Assembly (NCBI GenBank): GCA_002633005.1
Contig: NMRA01000097.1
Span: 320,686-384,685 of the forward strand
Direction: 5' to 3'
Length of the DNA stretch: 64,000 nucleotides
Origin: Phoronis australis
Taxonomy: Eukaryota; Phoronida; Phoronidae
Shown in pieces: positions 61,251 through 64,000 of this stretch. A program made the position numbers and the translations under genes. The stretch's first letter is position 1; the number at the start of each line of letters is the position of its first letter. A model generated the notes under the pieces. The model was given only the letters and a program-made list of their open reading frames with translations, did no database searches and was not told the DNA's origin.

Positions 61251-62310
61251 TGTTTAAATACATAGATAACAGCGTTGGGCAAAATCCCAAGGAAAAGACG
61301 TAATACGCACCCTACATGTACATGTAAGTTACAGAATAGCACTACTGTACATGTAGATTGGTATTCTTAGCAACGGTAACCACTTTAGTTTACTCGAGGA
61401 CGGGTGAAATTTTAGATGGCACGAGGTTTGTACCAGAATTGTTTGATCAAAGGTTTACCTACATCGGTGGAAAGTTAAGTCTTTGTATAGCTTTGCACCA
61501 AAACTACTTGTACTACATCCTATACTTCCAACTTACAGACTTCCAACACTGTTGGATTCATGATTGATTTAATGGTCACCATTAACAATGAGATTCCTTT
61601 GGGGTCACAAGTATTCTGATGGTCACTATCTCCGAACTTATGGAGAGGAAAACTTCTTACAAATTCTTTCGTGCGGCATGTAGTCTCCCAGAAAGTGTAG
61701 CGAGAAAACTTTTAGGAAGACGTCCGTATCTTTGAAAGCGACACAATACGAAAAAGTGAGCGGCAATCGAGAGTTCCTTTCAATAAGTTTATCAATTCAC
61801 CAACCAGCTCGTTGCACACGTATATAAATAAAATGTTGCATATCGTCACCTGCCATTAGACAGGTGGACCGAGTTTTGGGGTTTTTGCTCTCATTTTGCA
61901 CATATCAGGTCACGTGATGTGATAACAAAGATGGCGGATTGAACGAGATAAACTATTTCCAACAGCTTAATGATGTCCGTGAAATATCTAATCGACTGGA
62001 CGAGTAGCTAAATATATATCTCGATTTCGGTTTATTCTGTATACAGTGCTAAGAGCACGAAATATTCGTAGAAAATAGACATATGAGAGGTATAATATAC
62101 ATGTTGATTAACGTAAACCAAAAACTAAAAATGATAAGTAACTGAGATGGATGACGAAAACAACCACTATAACAACAGGATTACAAAATAAATTGATGCG
62201 CTGGTGGGCGACGAGAGGCCGAGTAATCAAAGAATCGTTAGGTTTGCAACATCGGATGAACTGACTTGAGCTTATATTGGGTACAACTGAATGTGCAATT
62301 TATAAAATTC
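61251..62310. other. No gene seen
   Basis: No recognisable exon. Two overlapping TACATGTA words occur at about 61314-61326. Confidence 0.4.
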
Positions 62311-63147
62311 AAAATCCGCCTTCCACGAACCCCTCGACTCACGGTCAAAAACCCCTCGTATCAGACTACGGAAGGTTGACTCGATCTAAATTTGAAGCGA
62401 TGACTTGTAGGACCAACAAGTTGGACCTTAAGGTCGAATGGCTTTTCCTTGTTTTTGTAAAAAAGAGAATCGTATAGGCAAGTTTGAAAGCCGAAAACAG
62501 AACAAATTCCGCGACCAAACCAAATCAAAGACCTTCCAACCTTAAATGTGTCGTTCCGTAATCGTCTCGTCTGCTCTTCAGCAAACGTCAAGCATACCTT
62601 TTTGGGAGGGTGCGAGGAACCGACGAATATGCAATTCCTTCAGTAAATACATTTTGAAAAAACGAACCGTTAACTATCTTAACGTTACATAGATATAATG
62701 TGTAATGATGCCCAATCACTATCTACCTAAGTTTAGCGGAGAAGAGCCATTTGTAGCCTCCCGTGGACATACAAGTATCTGCATGATGACGATAGCACGC
62801 TTAAAGTTTGCTATTTGAGATAGAGTTCTGACAAGACTTTCTAGCTTGACCTTCATGATTGAGTCAGAGCAGATATGCATGCAGGTAAAACTTATGTAAA
62901 AGTCATTCAGTGATTTACCTAAACATCATTCAACAAAGAATGGACTCACCAGAGACAGCCCAAGAGTTGTTATCTCTGCCGTGAAAGATGTTAAAGTTGA
63001 GTCTCCGATGAGTTGCCAACAGTCATTAGTACGGTGCGGGGTTTTAGACGCTCTGCGGCTGGGTTAAAGATCTTTTATAGGCCTAACTATCTCCAATTCC
63101 CGTACCAGGATGAATTTGAGTCGAGGGGGTCGTGGAAGGTGGATTTT
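62311..63147. mobile_element. TIR element, CCCCTCGAC-rich family, copy 3
   Basis: A near-perfect terminal inverted repeat of about 30 bases: left AAAATCCGCCTTCCACGAAC then CCCTCGACTC, right gagtcgagggggtcgtgg then aaggtggatttt. It is 837 bp. The interior matches copy 2 (26690-26960). Its outer end differs from copies 1 and 2 (no gttctaaaac), so it may be a sub-family. Non-coding. Confidence 0.8.
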
Positions 63148-63346
63148 GAGTTTTATAAATCATACGATATGTTTAAAAATGGTAAAGATACATCTGTTGC
63201 ATCAGGTTGTGTGTCAAGGGGGTTGTGCATCGAGGGGATCGTGTTAACATTTCTCCCTTTGAAATGACTGTCGTTGATCAATACAGTGCAGGTTGGTCTC
63301 GCGTGATTATACTTTCTGAAAGTGTCGTTTTCGAGAACACACTTAC

Positions 63347-63560
63347 ACAGTGAAACATGATGTTGGTTAATGGTCACGTTATCCGTCCTGTGGAACAGAT
63401 TTTGATAAACTAGTGTTGAAAAAGGTCCATTCGTTTAACATTCGGCTCCGTTAAAGGTCTGGTACAGTCGGGAACTTCCAGGTAAGCTATACTGTCGCAA
63501 ATCTTCGTTGAACTGTACCACTAGCAAATTCTGAGATGACCTCTTGGTGTATGTGTCCGA
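63347..63560 (-). pseudogene. CTHRC1-like exon part a, nonsense-mutated
   Basis: It aligns with 9357-9144 and has the same total length (214 bases), acceptor gttcgcag and donor gtaagt. The frame gives YTKRSSQNLLVVQFNEDLRQ, then RLYQTFNGAEC and immediately a TAA, one base change from the TCA codon of copy A. Only about 63250-63640 is shared with block Y; no part b was found in the window. A relic copy. Confidence 0.75.
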
Positions 63561-63640
63561 CTGCGAACGACATGAAATAAACCACAACGTCTCATTGAAT
63601 AACAACCTGGACTTTATGCCATAGTGTGGAAGCAATGAGC

Positions 63641-64000
63641 TATACCAGATAGCTCATTGGTGGAAGTGAGCAAAAGTAGGTTAAGCTTTAGGCAACACGT
63701 AGCCACTCAGTTGCCTGGATACGGGCTACATTACTCCCCTAAGCTTTCTGTACTAATGTCGTCCCGTCTATTTCAAACGGACGTTTGGCGAAATCCGCTT
63801 ACCTACTAAGAGGTCTCCACATCGTAAAAATGTTTGCTCTTTTAAAATATCCATTAAAAAGCGCACATTTTTTCAGAGATCCTTTCTTGTTCTATGCATA
63901 TCTTCAATAAAGCATCACTACGGGAATTAAGATGGCTAATTGACCTATCGCTTGGAGTTTGAGTGACGGCTTAACTGACCATTTAGAACGCAGCATTTTT
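63641..64000. other. No gene seen
   Basis: Unassigned end of the window. Confidence 0.4.

Noticed and set aside
1-64000. CRISPR array, operon, phage or bacterial defence system
   Set aside because: No spaced direct repeats, no prokaryotic gene packing; intron signals and eukaryotic repeats throughout.

Overview
This is a low-gene-density, AT-rich metazoan genomic window. It has introns with GT/AG borders, CA microsatellites, many small inverted-repeat elements, LINE and BEL/Pao remnants, THAP-bearing DNA transposons, and two runs of N from an assembly. Nothing looks prokaryotic: no operons and no long uninterrupted genes. The repeated secreted CTHRC1-type exons, the PAN and FN2 modules and the very frequent palindrome TACATGTA (over 30 by eye) suggest an anthozoan cnidarian, most likely a stony coral. 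That assignment is inference.

The main host-gene signal is a minus-strand family of collagen-triple-helix-repeat-containing-1 (CTHRC1)-like C-terminal domains. Each domain is split over two exons with the same intron phases: exon a is phase 0 to 1, exon b starts in phase 1 and ends at the stop. Apparently intact pairs lie at 9357-9144 + 8427-8282 (copy A), 36342-36144 + 35982-35756 (copy B) and 28142-27941 + 21912-21614 (copy C, with a long gap). Copy A' (51482-51271 + 50553-50399) is broken in exon a, and a lone exon a at 63560-63347 carries a nonsense codon. A linker exon (21452-21349, phase 1 to 0), an FN2 exon (34021-33854, phase 1 to 1), a Cys-rich exon (41328-41235, phase 0 to 1) and a PAN/apple-like exon (47040-46745, phase 1 to 0) lie on the same strand. 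They are probably N-terminal modules of these or neighbouring secreted proteins, but which exon joins which cannot be settled from sequence alone.

Layout. 1-1745: duplicated block X. 2756-6233: a 3.5 kb inverted-repeat element whose right part is an array of CTTAAG palindromes. 6238-7071: a small TIR element. About 6967-13070: block Y with CTHRC1-like copy A. 15107-15731: an unrecognised three-exon plus-strand gene or pseudogene. 17687-about 19390, 23406-25092 and 37627-39906: three copies of a THAP-containing element, with TTAA-type flanks seen at both ends of the second and third. The third copy carries a 575 bp insertion flanked by an 18 bp duplication and holding a possible two-exon gene for a 43-residue Thr-rich secreted peptide. 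26532-27854: two more small TIR elements. 34-42 kb: FN2, CTHRC1-like B and Cys-rich exons among transposons. 43.06-45.61 kb: a decayed LINE. 47.95-54.86 kb: second copy of X+Y lacking the 1.75-6.97 kb interval. 54.86-56.2 kb: BEL/Pao gag relic. 56.3-58.4 kb: third copy of X. 60.6-61.25 kb: a CpG-rich patch. 62.3-63.6 kb: another TIR element and the dead CTHRC1-like exon.

Working together: the CTHRC1-like, PAN, FN2 and Cys-rich exons all point to secreted or extracellular-matrix proteins. The rest is mostly repeats that have copied, broken and rearranged this family. Coordinates of spliced exons rest on reading GT/AG signals and reading-frame phase, without transcript evidence.
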